Source: Lachnospiraceae bacterium (lineage in GTDB: Bacteria > Bacillota > Clostridia > Lachnospirales > Lachnospiraceae). Taken from it: a stretch of 50,275 nucleotides of DNA. A program made the translations under genes and the position numbers. Positions 43,611 through 50,275 of the stretch are shown here, piece after piece; position 1 is the first letter of the stretch, and each line of letters opens with the position of its first letter. Location: assembly GCA_019424135.1 (NCBI GenBank), contig JAHYZZ010000018.1, forward strand, positions 1 to 50,275. The letters are read 5' to 3'. Below the pieces are notes generated by a model. It was not told the origin of the DNA and did not search any database. It was given only the letters and a program-made list of their open reading frames with translations.

Positions 43611-43644
43611 GCTAATTAGAATTTGGGGGAAAGTGGTGAGTTTT

Positions 43645-45021
43645 ATGAAACATACAGCTGCAGAAAAAAGAGATTTCGGAGTGGGAAGTATCTCTGCTGC
43701 TATCTTAAGACTGGCTGTCCCCATGACTTTGGCACAGCTGATCAACGTTTTATACAGCGTTGTAGACCGTATCTATATCGGACATCTTCCCCACACTTCT
43801 ACGGAAGCGCTAACTGGCATCGGACTTACGCTTCCCATCATTACCATCATCACCGCCTTTGCCAATCTCATCGGAATGGGCGGAGCGCCTTTGTTTTCCA
43901 TGGCAAGAGGACGCCAGGAAACAAAAGAAGCCAAAGAGATTATGGGGAACTCTTTTTCTCTTCTTCTGATTTTAGGCGTGGCCCTGGCAGTTTTTTGTTA
44001 CTTATTTAAGGAACCCCTTCTATATCTGTTCGGCGCCAGTAAAACTACCTATTTTTACGCAAATGCTTACCTGTCCATCTACCTTCTTGGAACGGTATTT
44101 GTCATGGTGAGTCTGGGCATGAACAACTTCATTAACGCTCAGGGGTTTGGAGTCATGGGAATGCTGACCGTCTCCATCGGAGCAGTACTAAATCTGATCT
44201 TAGATCCCTTGCTGATTTTTGTCCTTCAGCTGGGCGTCCGTGGTGCCGCCATTGCTACTGTAATTTCTCAGATGGTATCTACTCTGTGGGTCTTTCAATT
44301 CTTGACTGGAAAAAAAGCAATCATTACTCTTAGCCGAAAAGCCATGCGTATCCGGTCACGACATGTAAAAGAAATTACCACTCTTGGGCTATCGGGCTTT
44401 ATTATGTCTGTTACAAACGGCTCTGTCCAGATTATCTGCAATGCTACCCTTCAGAACTATGGAGGGGATTTATACGTAGGGATCATGACAGTCATCAACT
44501 CTGTCCGAGAGATTGTAAATATTCCGGTCAATGGATTTTCCAACAGTGCCCAGCCTGTGATCAGTTTTAACTATGGCGCTAAGAAATATGACCGCGTAAA
44601 AGCTGCTATCCGGTTTATGACGATCTTTTGCGGTATCTTCACCCTGGTTTTATGGGCCTTAATCTTTTTCTTTCCCAGATTTTTTATCCAGGTGTTTAAC
44701 AGTGATCCGTCTTTGTTGGAAAAAGGCATTCCTTCTATGCATATTTATTTCTTTGGTATTTTTATGATGGCCTTGCAGTTTTCGGGACAGTCTACCTTTG
44801 TAGCCCTAGGCTATTCCAGACACGCCATCTTTTTCTCACTGCTCAGGAAAGCCATCATCGTTATCCCACTGACCCTGTGGCTTCCCACAGTGGCAGGCCT
44901 TGGTACTACCGGTGTCTTCCTGGCAGAGCCCATCTCCAACTTTGTGGGGGGAACTGCCTGCTTTGTCACCATGATGATGACCGTTTGGCGCAAACTTGGA
45001 AAACCCTCTTCCGCTTCCTGA
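43645..45021 (+). CDS. MATE family efflux transporter
   Basis: 458 residues from the ATG at 43645 (GGTGAG four bases upstream). About twelve membrane helices with the MATE repeats LAQLINVLYSVVDRIYIGHL, GMGGAPLFSMARG and VPLGLNNF-like VSLGMNNFINAQGFG; the second half has PVNGFSNSAQPVISFNYGA. It exports drugs or metabolites by a Na+ or H+ gradient; the substrate is not readable. It is transcribed from its own promoter and ends at the hairpin at 45039. Confidence 0.93.
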   Translation: MKHTAAEKRDFGVGSISAAILRLAVPMTLAQLINVLYSVVDRIYIGHLPHTSTEALTGIGLTLPIITIITAFANLIGMGGAPLFSMARGRQETKEAKEIMGNSFSLLLILGVALAVFCYLFKEPLLYLFGASKTTYFYANAYLSIYLLGTVFVMVSLGMNNFINAQGFGVMGMLTVSIGAVLNLILDPLLIFVLQLGVRGAAIATVISQMVSTLWVFQFLTGKKAIITLSRKAMRIRSRHVKEITTLGLSGFIMSVTNGSVQIICNATLQNYGGDLYVGIMTVINSVREIVNIPVNGFSNSAQPVISFNYGAKKYDRVKAAIRFMTIFCGIFTLVLWALIFFFPRFFIQVFNSDPSLLEKGIPSMHIYFFGIFMMALQFSGQSTFVALGYSRHAIFFSLLRKAIIVIPLTLWLPTVAGLGTTGVFLAEPISNFVGGTACFVTMMMTVWRKLGKPSSAS

Positions 45022-45038
45022 TCTTCTAAGTTCTATTC

Positions 45039-45084
45039 AGGCTCCTGTGTACATATGATGTAAGAAAAAGACAGGAGCCTTTTC
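45039..45084 (+). terminator. hairpin between MATE and spmA that contains the spmA ribosome site
   Basis: AGGCTCCTGT (45039-45048) pairs perfectly with ACAGGAGCCT (45071-45080), followed by TTTTCT. The AGGAG at 45073-45077 is eight bases before the spmA ATG, so the same hairpin is a terminator for MATE and hides the spmA ribosome site. Readthrough or refolding would be needed to express spmA. Confidence 0.65.
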
Positions 45085-45085
45085 T

Positions 45086-45703
45086 ATGCTCAATTATCTC
45101 TGGGCCGGCATGATCCTTGTGGGAATTATTTACTCCTCTTTTACCGGACGGATCCCGGACATTACCAACGCCGCCATAGACTCCTCCAAGGAAGCGGTCT
45201 CTCTATGCATTACCATGACAGGAGTCCTGTCTATGTGGATGGGGCTGATGAAAATTGCCGAAGACGGCGGTATGATCGCCTCCGCTTCCCGAAAGCTTCG
45301 CCCTTTGCTGCGTTTTCTTTTTCCCAATCTCCCGGCCGGTCATTCTTCCGAAGAATATATCATCACAAACTTTATCGCCAACTTCCTAGGGCTTGGATGG
45401 GCCGCTACACCTGCTGGATTGAAGGCAATGGAAGAACTGGCTAAGCTAGAAGACGACAGGCGGAAAGGAAAGCTTCCAGGTCCTGTCCGCAGACAGGGCA
45501 TTTCCAGCAATGAAATGTGCAGTTTTCTCATTCTTAATATTTCTTCTCTGCAACTGATTCCCGTAAATGTAATCGCCTACCGAAGCCAGTACGGCAGTGT
45601 GAACCCGGCGTCTATCGTAGGAGCCGGCATTCTTGCCACTGCCATGAGTACGGCAGCGGCAGTGATCTTCTGTAAATTCATGGATCAAAAAAGGAGAGCC
45701 TGA
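45086..45703 (+). CDS. spmA: spore maturation protein SpmA
   Basis: 205 residues. MLNYLWAGMILVGIIYSSFTG, MTGVLSMWMGLMKIAEDGG and FIANFLGLGWAATPAGLKAMEEL are SpmA-type nucleoside-recognition (Gate) motifs; five or so helices are predicted. Normally spmA directly precedes spmB. Its ribosome site lies in the hairpin at 45039-45084. The stop codon TGA (45701-45703) forms the loop of a terminator hairpin at 45691-45713. Confidence 0.9.
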   Translation: MLNYLWAGMILVGIIYSSFTGRIPDITNAAIDSSKEAVSLCITMTGVLSMWMGLMKIAEDGGMIASASRKLRPLLRFLFPNLPAGHSSEEYIITNFIANFLGLGWAATPAGLKAMEELAKLEDDRRKGKLPGPVRRQGISSNEMCSFLILNISSLQLIPVNVIAYRSQYGSVNPASIVGAGILATAMSTAAAVIFCKFMDQKRRA

Positions 45704-45713
45704 GGCTCTCCTT
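45687..45713 (-). terminator. terminator of PerM gene, inside the end of spmA
   Basis: AAGGAGAGCC / GGCTCTCCTT (45691-45700 / 45704-45713), a 10-bp stem whose 3-nt loop is the spmA stop codon. On the minus strand the stem is followed by six T, so it ends the ATPase-PerM transcript; it can also stop spmA transcripts, with a poorer T-run. Confidence 0.8.
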
Positions 45714-46874
45714 CTATTCTATATCTTCCGGATCCATTTTCTTTTGTTTCAGTTTCAGATATACGACTTCCCGGAATAATGCATATATCACCGATACGAT
45801 CGGAATAAAAATCAACATTCCTACAATTCCCATCAGACTGCCGCCGATACTGACCGCAGCCAGAACCCAAATAGACGGAAGACCTACGGATCCTCCTACC
45901 ACATGGGGATAGATCAGATTTCCTTCAATCTGCTGAAGAACCAGAAACAACACAATAAATCCAAGCGCCTGCACCGGGTTGACCATAAAGATCAGAAATG
46001 CTCCAATCACACATCCAATAAATGCGCCAAAAATAGGAATCAAGGCCGTAAAAGCAATCACCACGCCTACCAACAGCGCATAAGGCAGCCGGAAAATAGA
46101 CATGGCTATCACAAACATGATTCCAAGGATCACCGCTTCCACACATTGACCGGTCAGAAAACTGGAAAAGGTCTTGTATGTCAAGGATAATACTTCCAGT
46201 GCCGCCTCGGCCCTGCCTCTTTTCATAAATGCAAATATAACGCGCTTGCACTGTCTGGTCAGTTTTTCCTTCTGAAGCAGAATATAAAGCGCAAACACAA
46301 AGGCAATAAAGAAAGTGGTCAATCCACTTACGATATTCCTTGCGGCTGTAATCGTAGAACTTAAAACATCACCGGCTCCCTGTGTGAAGAAATTGATTCC
46401 TGTATCCATGATCCGGTTCCAGTCAAATTCCAAACTGTTGATCCAGGACACCATGTCTGGGTTATCCCGGAATATTCCTCTTGCCCAGATTTGAAGCTTC
46501 GGAATAAATGCCTGGATATTTTTTCCAAGATTCACAAAGGTCTCACCCAGTTGAGGAATCAATACCAGCATGACCAATGCAATTACACCAATTACAAAAC
46601 ACAGCACCAGCAGCATACTGATTGGACGCGCTATCTTCTTCAGATACTTATGCCCTTTGATCCGGTCCGGATTGAAGAGGTGCCTCTGAATAAAATTCAT
46701 GGGCACATTCAATACAAAAGCGATCGCTCCTCCAAGAATGAAAGGAAAGATCACATGGACCACAAAGTTGATCATGCTTAAAATAATATCATATCTCCAG
46801 AAGCACAATACCACAAATGCTGCAAATACAATAAGACCTCTGATTCTTTTTACGGTTTCGTGGTTAAATTCCAT
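45714..46874 (-). CDS. AI-2E family transporter (PerM-like membrane protein)
   Basis: 386 residues with about eight helices. GGAIAFVLNVPMNFIQRHLF, VLIPQLGETFVNLGKNI, FRLPYALLVGVVIAFTALIPIFGAFIG and LVLQQIEGNLIYPHVVGGSVGLPSIWVL are family motifs. Members have been linked to autoinducer-2 export or ion transport; the name does not prove the substrate. It starts 11 bases after the P-type ATPase stop and shares its manganese riboswitch promoter. A role in ion handling is therefore worth considering. Confidence 0.88.
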   Translation of the reverse strand: MEFNHETVKRIRGLIVFAAFVVLCFWRYDIILSMINFVVHVIFPFILGGAIAFVLNVPMNFIQRHLFNPDRIKGHKYLKKIARPISMLLVLCFVIGVIALVMLVLIPQLGETFVNLGKNIQAFIPKLQIWARGIFRDNPDMVSWINSLEFDWNRIMDTGINFFTQGAGDVLSSTITAARNIVSGLTTFFIAFVFALYILLQKEKLTRQCKRVIFAFMKRGRAEAALEVLSLTYKTFSSFLTGQCVEAVILGIMFVIAMSIFRLPYALLVGVVIAFTALIPIFGAFIGCVIGAFLIFMVNPVQALGFIVLFLVLQQIEGNLIYPHVVGGSVGLPSIWVLAAVSIGGSLMGIVGMLIFIPIVSVIYALFREVVYLKLKQKKMDPEDIE

Positions 46875-46885
46875 ATTTCATCATC

Positions 46886-49429
46886 CTATTTTATATGTTC
46901 TCTGATCCACTTCATCAACTGAATAATGGGAAGATTCAGAAGCGCCAATCCATATACCATGAACAGATGGATTCCATCCAAAGTCTGTACACTGAACAGA
47001 TTATGCAGTCCCGGAATCATCAATACACCTGTGATCAAAAGCAGTCCCAGTACAAAAGCGCCGATCAGATAAATATTGTTGAAAAACTTATTTGTAAAAA
47101 TCACTGGTTTGTTAGATTTACAGTTAAATCCATGTACCAGCCTGGACGTACACAACGTTCCAAAGGCCATCGTACTTCCAAGCAGACTGCCGTTTTCCTT
47201 CAGTCCGATCAAAAATGCAATTGCCGTCATGACTCCGATACATAAGCCTTCTGTACCGATCCGCATCAGGTAGTCCTTTGTCAGGATAGATTCATTAATC
47301 GGACGTGGTTTTTCTTCCATGACATCCTTGGAATGTGGCTCCAGTCCCAGCGCAATAGCCGGGAGACTATCTGTCAGAAGATTGATAAACAGCAGGTGAA
47401 CCGGTGCAAACGGAACCGGAAGCCCCACGATGGATGCAAACAACACGGTAAGAATTGCTCCAAAGTTTCCTGACAACAAAAACTGAATGGAAAACTTAAT
47501 GTTCCGGTACAGGTTCCGTCCATTTTCCACTGCTTTCACAATCGTTGCAAAGTTATCATCTGTCAGCACCATGGCCGCCGCATCTTTTGAAACTTCTGTT
47601 CCAGTGATTCCCATAGCCACGCCGATATTTGCCTGTTTCAATGCCGGCGCATCATTGACTCCATCTCCTGTCATGGCAACGATATTGCCCCGATCCTGCC
47701 ATGCCCTTACAATACGGATCTTATGCTCCGGTGAAACACGTGCGTAGACAGAAATCTTTGGAACAAACTCCTGCAGTTCTTCGTCTGACATATTCTCAAT
47801 CACAGAACCTTCACAGGCCTCAGAATTATCTTTCAAAATCCCGATACGCTTTGCAATTGCTGCCGCCGTTACCTTATGGTCACCGGTGATCATAATCGGT
47901 TTAATACCAGCTTTTATACACTCTGCAACCGCTGCCTTGGATTCTTCTCTGGGCGGATCCATCATCGCGATAAGCCCAAGGAACGTAAGATCATTTTCAT
48001 CCTCAAGCGCAATTTCTCTGTCTGTTTCAATCTCCTTATAAGCAAATGCCAGCACACGCAGCCCATCTTTGGAAAACTCCATATTTTGTGCTTCTATCTG
48101 CGTTTTCCTTTCCTCGGTCATGGCCTCTACCGTCTGTCCAATCCGGATATGAGTCATTCTGGTCAGCAATACATCCACAGCTCCTTTTACCACCATGATA
48201 TGTTTTCCGTCCAGAATGTGCGCCGTAGACATCAGTTTTCTATCGCTGTCAAAAGGAATCTCTGATTTTCTCTCAAATATGTCACGAACCTCAAGGGCTT
48301 CTCTTCCCAGCCGGCTTCCAAGATTGATCAAGGCCGTCTCTGTGGGATCGCCAATTTCCTGTCCATTGGTATTTGTAGAATCGTTACAAAGAATACTGAA
48401 ATTTAACAGTCTTTCCTGATTCGCATCATTCAGATCAATTTCTGCCGCCGGAATTCTTTTCCCGTCTACATAATAGTCTTCTACCGTCATCTTGTTCTGT
48501 GTCAGCGTACCTGTCTTATCGGAACAAATAATCGATACGCTTCCCAGTCCCTCTACTGCCTGGAGTTTACGGATGATTGCATGCTCTTTTGCCATCTTCT
48601 GTGTGCCAAATGACAATACAATGGTTACAATCGAACTTAACGCCTCCGGGATTGCCGCTACTGCAAGGGCAACTGCGAACAAGAACGCATCACCTGGCTG
48701 ATCTCCTCTGAAAATACTGATACCAAATAAAATCGCACAAAAAACAATAATGAGAATAGAAAGCTTTTTTCCAAAATCATCCAGATTGACTTGAAGAGGC
48801 GTTCTTTTCTCGGAAGTATTTTTCAAAAGGCTGGCAATCTTTCCTACCTCTGTCCCCATACCAATACTGGCAACGTCAAATGCACCTCGTCCATAAGTAA
48901 CAAAACTTCCGGAAAATACCCGGTTTGTCTGATCTCCAAGGGCTGCTCCTTCCGGAACCTCATCTAGCGATTTCTCTACCGATAGACTCTCTCCGGTAAG
49001 CGCACTCTCATCGACTTTCAGGCTGGCACATTCTATCAGCTTACCATCGGCCGGAACACAATCTCCTGCTTCCAGGATCACCCGGTCGCCAATCGTTACC
49101 TCTCTGGATGGAATCTGCATGAGAACGCCGTCACGAATAACCTTTGCCTCTGGTGCGGACATTTGTTTTAACGCATCCAACGACTGCTCTGCCTTCAGCG
49201 TCTGTACTGTTCCCAAAATCGCATTCATCGTGATAACTACAAGAATTACGAGGGCACTCTCAAAGTCACCAAGAAATCCGGATACGATTGCTGCAATGAT
49301 CAGTATAATAACAAGAAAGTCTTTATACTGCTCCAGAAATATCTGCAGCGTACTTTTCTTTTTTCCTTCTACCAGCTCGTTAAATCCATATTTTTCCTGA
49401 TTTTGTCTGGCTTGTTCACTTGTTAGCAT
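46886..49429 (-). CDS. P-type cation-transporting ATPase (P2, Ca/Mn type)
   Basis: 847 residues from ATG 49429 (AAGGAGAGGAGA upstream). All P-type parts are present: TGES actuator (ALTGESLSVEK), AIPEALSSIVTIVL in M4 with ion ligands, phosphorylation DKTGTLTQNKM, KGAVDVLLTR and MTGDGVNDAPALKQANIG. The family pumps Ca2+ or Mn2+ out of the cytoplasm. A yybP-ykoY (manganese) riboswitch in the leader favours Mn2+ export, like Lactococcus YoaB. It is the first gene of an operon with the PerM-like gene. Confidence 0.92.
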   Translation of the reverse strand: MLTSEQARQNQEKYGFNELVEGKKKSTLQIFLEQYKDFLVIILIIAAIVSGFLGDFESALVILVVITMNAILGTVQTLKAEQSLDALKQMSAPEAKVIRDGVLMQIPSREVTIGDRVILEAGDCVPADGKLIECASLKVDESALTGESLSVEKSLDEVPEGAALGDQTNRVFSGSFVTYGRGAFDVASIGMGTEVGKIASLLKNTSEKRTPLQVNLDDFGKKLSILIIVFCAILFGISIFRGDQPGDAFLFAVALAVAAIPEALSSIVTIVLSFGTQKMAKEHAIIRKLQAVEGLGSVSIICSDKTGTLTQNKMTVEDYYVDGKRIPAAEIDLNDANQERLLNFSILCNDSTNTNGQEIGDPTETALINLGSRLGREALEVRDIFERKSEIPFDSDRKLMSTAHILDGKHIMVVKGAVDVLLTRMTHIRIGQTVEAMTEERKTQIEAQNMEFSKDGLRVLAFAYKEIETDREIALEDENDLTFLGLIAMMDPPREESKAAVAECIKAGIKPIMITGDHKVTAAAIAKRIGILKDNSEACEGSVIENMSDEELQEFVPKISVYARVSPEHKIRIVRAWQDRGNIVAMTGDGVNDAPALKQANIGVAMGITGTEVSKDAAAMVLTDDNFATIVKAVENGRNLYRNIKFSIQFLLSGNFGAILTVLFASIVGLPVPFAPVHLLFINLLTDSLPAIALGLEPHSKDVMEEKPRPINESILTKDYLMRIGTEGLCIGVMTAIAFLIGLKENGSLLGSTMAFGTLCTSRLVHGFNCKSNKPVIFTNKFFNNIYLIGAFVLGLLLITGVLMIPGLHNLFSVQTLDGIHLFMVYGLALLNLPIIQLMKWIREHIK

Positions 49430-49459
49430 AGTTCTTCTCCTCTCCTTTTGCAATAGGAT

Positions 49460-49605
49460 AAAAAAAAGACCCCTATTGCACAATTTTCATGCAATAAAAG
49501 TCTCACCTTTTCATTGCGATACGGATGATCAGCCATCGTATTGACGTATTCGCAAACGCCAAGTCTTTACTTAACAATACCTGACGCAAGTTACTCCCTT
49601 TTATC
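49460..49605 (-). promoter_or_regulatory. yybP-ykoY (manganese) riboswitch with terminator
   Basis: On the minus strand AAAAGGGAGTAAC (49590-49602) and GGTGAGACTTTTATTG (49492-49507) are the conserved 5' and 3' aptamer ends of yybP-ykoY RNAs. The 3' end overlaps a terminator, AGACTTTTATTGCA / TGCAATAGGGGTCT (49468-49503), followed by eight T, which lets Mn2+ binding prevent termination. The P-type ATPase lies directly downstream. The transcript start fits the promoter at 49613. Confidence 0.85.
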
Positions 49606-49612
49606 TTCATCT

Positions 49613-49641
49613 ACTATACAAGAAAATATTTGCGCTGTCAA
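49613..49641 (-). promoter_or_regulatory. promoter of the Mn-riboswitch / P-type ATPase operon
   Basis: TTGACA (49636-49641) and TATAGT (49613-49618), exactly 17 bases apart on the minus strand, putting the start near 49606 at the aptamer 5' end. Confidence 0.8.
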
Positions 49642-49752
49642 TCATAAATTCTCAATAATCGAAGGATTTTCACAATTATATCATTGCCATAAGATAGCTT
49701 TTCTAATCCATTTTTTGATACATAAATGAATGCCACTGTGGTAATATATTTA

Positions 49753-50052
49753 CTACTCAACATGAAAGCCTTCTACTTCAAAGCAAGTAATCCAGGGATA
49801 TTCCACATAATTAACAGAAACCTTTTCATCCCTGCTGATTCCTTTCTCAGGATAATAGACATTCCCAAGTTTACTTCGATCAACAGCATAACCCTTTTCT
49901 TTCATTGTCAATTCATCCTCATCGGTAAAACTTACCGATACCTCCAGTCTTGGAGGCGCACATCAGCTGGTAATTTCTTCTATGTTTAAGAGCACATGCT
50001 TCCAACCATATTTTTTCATATATTCCTCTGCATTACGATTTAACTCAATCAT
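49753..50052 (-). CDS. probable selenoprotein with in-frame TGA (UC motif, HesB-like or CC/Se-motif family)
   Basis: One 99-codon frame runs from ATG 50052 (AAGGAG six bases upstream) to TAG 49753, interrupted only by TGA at 49963-49965 (codon 30), directly before TGT. Reading TGA as Sec (U), the junction is EEITS-U-CAPPRLEVSVSF, and the frame continues coherently for 69 codons to VEGFHVE; TGA-only stopping would leave a 29-residue stub. A 6-bp hairpin (49941-49956) with G in its loop lies six bases after TGA, as bacterial SECIS needs. Small families with CC or UC followed by APP, including HesB-like selenoproteins, are known to me; exact assignment needs a search. The function is unknown; a redox or metal role for the Sec-Cys pair is plausible. 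A pseudogene by point mutation is the alternative. Confidence 0.75.
49941..49956 (-). promoter_or_regulatory. SECIS-like hairpin downstream of in-frame TGA
   Basis: CCTCCA-AGAC-TGGAGG on the minus strand: a 6-bp GC-rich stem and 4-nt loop with G as second loop base, starting six bases after the TGA. A second perfect stem, ATCGGTAA-GTT-TTACCGAT (49921-49939), follows one base later. Bacterial SECIS elements have a conserved G among the first loop bases; the spacing here is at the short end of what I recall. Confidence 0.6.
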
Positions 50053-50074
50053 TTCCTACTCCTTTTCTATATAT

Positions 50075-50111
50075 GAAAAGAGCAGAAATCTTAAATATCA
50101 AGATTTCTGCT
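50075..50111 (-). terminator. rho-independent terminator after tRNA-Lys
   Basis: On the minus strand AGCAGAAATCTT pairs with AAGATTTCTGCT (50100-50111 / 50081-50092) and CTTTTC follows. It lies only about 10 bases from the tRNA 3' end and 16 bases upstream of the selenoprotein ribosome site. Confidence 0.8.
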
Positions 50112-50119
50112 ACCATCAC

Positions 50120-50192
50120 TGAGCGTGCGGGGATTCGAACCCCGGACAACTTGATTAAAAGTCAAGTGCTCTACCACCTGAGCTACACGCCC
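50120..50192 (-). tRNA. tRNA-Lys (anticodon TTT)
   Basis: 73 bases on the minus strand. The acceptor GGGCGTG pairs with CACGCTC (one G-U), discriminator A; D-arm GCTCAGGTGGTAGAGC; anticodon loop CTTTTAA with TTT; T-arm GGGGTTCGAATCCCC. The CCA end is not encoded. It is read after tRNA-Phe in the same direction. Confidence 0.97.
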
Positions 50193-50222
50193 GTAATAAC
50201 AATTTTCTTTAGATAAAGAAAG

Positions 50223-50275
50223 TGCCCAGAGCCGGAATCGAACCAGCGACACGAGGATTTTCAGTCCTCTGCTCT
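50223..50275 (-). tRNA. tRNA-Phe (anticodon GAA), cut by window end
   Basis: The 3' part of a tRNA on the minus strand: anticodon stem AGAGGACTGAAAATCCTC with loop CTGAAAA (anticodon GAA), T-arm GCTGGTTCGATTCCGGC, acceptor 3' strand TCTGGGC and discriminator A; CCA not encoded. The 5' half lies beyond the window. Confidence 0.93.

Noticed and set aside
49753..50052. Simple pseudogene explanation for the TGA-interrupted frame
   Set aside because: Considered, but one TGA followed by Cys, a good start and stop, no frameshift and a hairpin right after TGA fit selenocysteine better; it stays as the alternative.
1..50275. CRISPR array, phage or insertion sequence
   Set aside because: No regularly spaced direct repeats with spacers, no integrase, transposase or phage structural gene was found; the only repeats are the two palindrome pairs.

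Overview
The window looks like chromosomal DNA of an anaerobic, spore-forming gut Clostridium relative, most likely a Lachnospiraceae member. The evidence is low-GC Firmicutes-style signals (strong AGGAGG ribosome sites, T-box, preQ1-I and yybP-ykoY riboswitches), sporulation-type genes (spmA, spmB, a Spo0A effector-domain protein), meso-diaminopimelate dehydrogenase, and a probable selenoprotein read through an in-frame TGA. No phage, insertion sequence, CRISPR array or rRNA was seen. Species cannot be assigned from sequence reading alone.

Layout. 1-4400: preQ1-I riboswitch and queT, then on the minus strand a secreted C39-like protein and a class I methyltransferase; this pair is bracketed by two copies of a hairpin repeat. 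4398-8249: a two-component system (histidine kinase, OmpR-type regulator) divergent from a stand-alone Spo0A DNA-binding domain. 8621-19902: a long minus-strand operon for oligopeptide-type uptake (oppABCDF-like) with two DUF885 metallopeptidase-like proteins, an AstE/aspartoacylase-type amidohydrolase and a class III aminotransferase, ending in an XRE-cupin regulator. 20164-25188: degV, alpha/beta hydrolase, citrate synthase, rsmA, a small XRE regulator and a small membrane protein. 25227-29500: tatD, ddh and metG with a methionine T-box; ddh is bracketed by GC-rich palindromes and DnaA-box-like clusters. 29510-30076 holds decayed gene remnants.

30243-35112: polyamine operon (XRE-cupin regulator, potA, potB, fused potCD); PotA carries two Ig-like repeats inside its TOBE region. 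35318-40469: nth, ProX-like editing protein, a DUF362 iron-sulfur protein, a double-PepSY lipoprotein and a second two-component system whose regulator probably controls the PepSY promoter. 40562-45703: a third DUF885 protein, a lipoprotein, spmB, a MATE exporter and spmA; the spm pair is split and divergent. 45714-49641: a P-type ATPase and a PerM/AI-2E-type membrane protein behind a manganese-type yybP-ykoY riboswitch. 49753-50275: the putative selenoprotein, tRNA-Lys and a partial tRNA-Phe.

The most notable items are the in-frame-TGA selenoprotein with a SECIS-like hairpin (49753-50052), the Spo0A effector-only gene with three 10-bp-phased 0A-like boxes, the PotA insertion, and the peptide or acyl-amino-acid uptake/catabolism operon.
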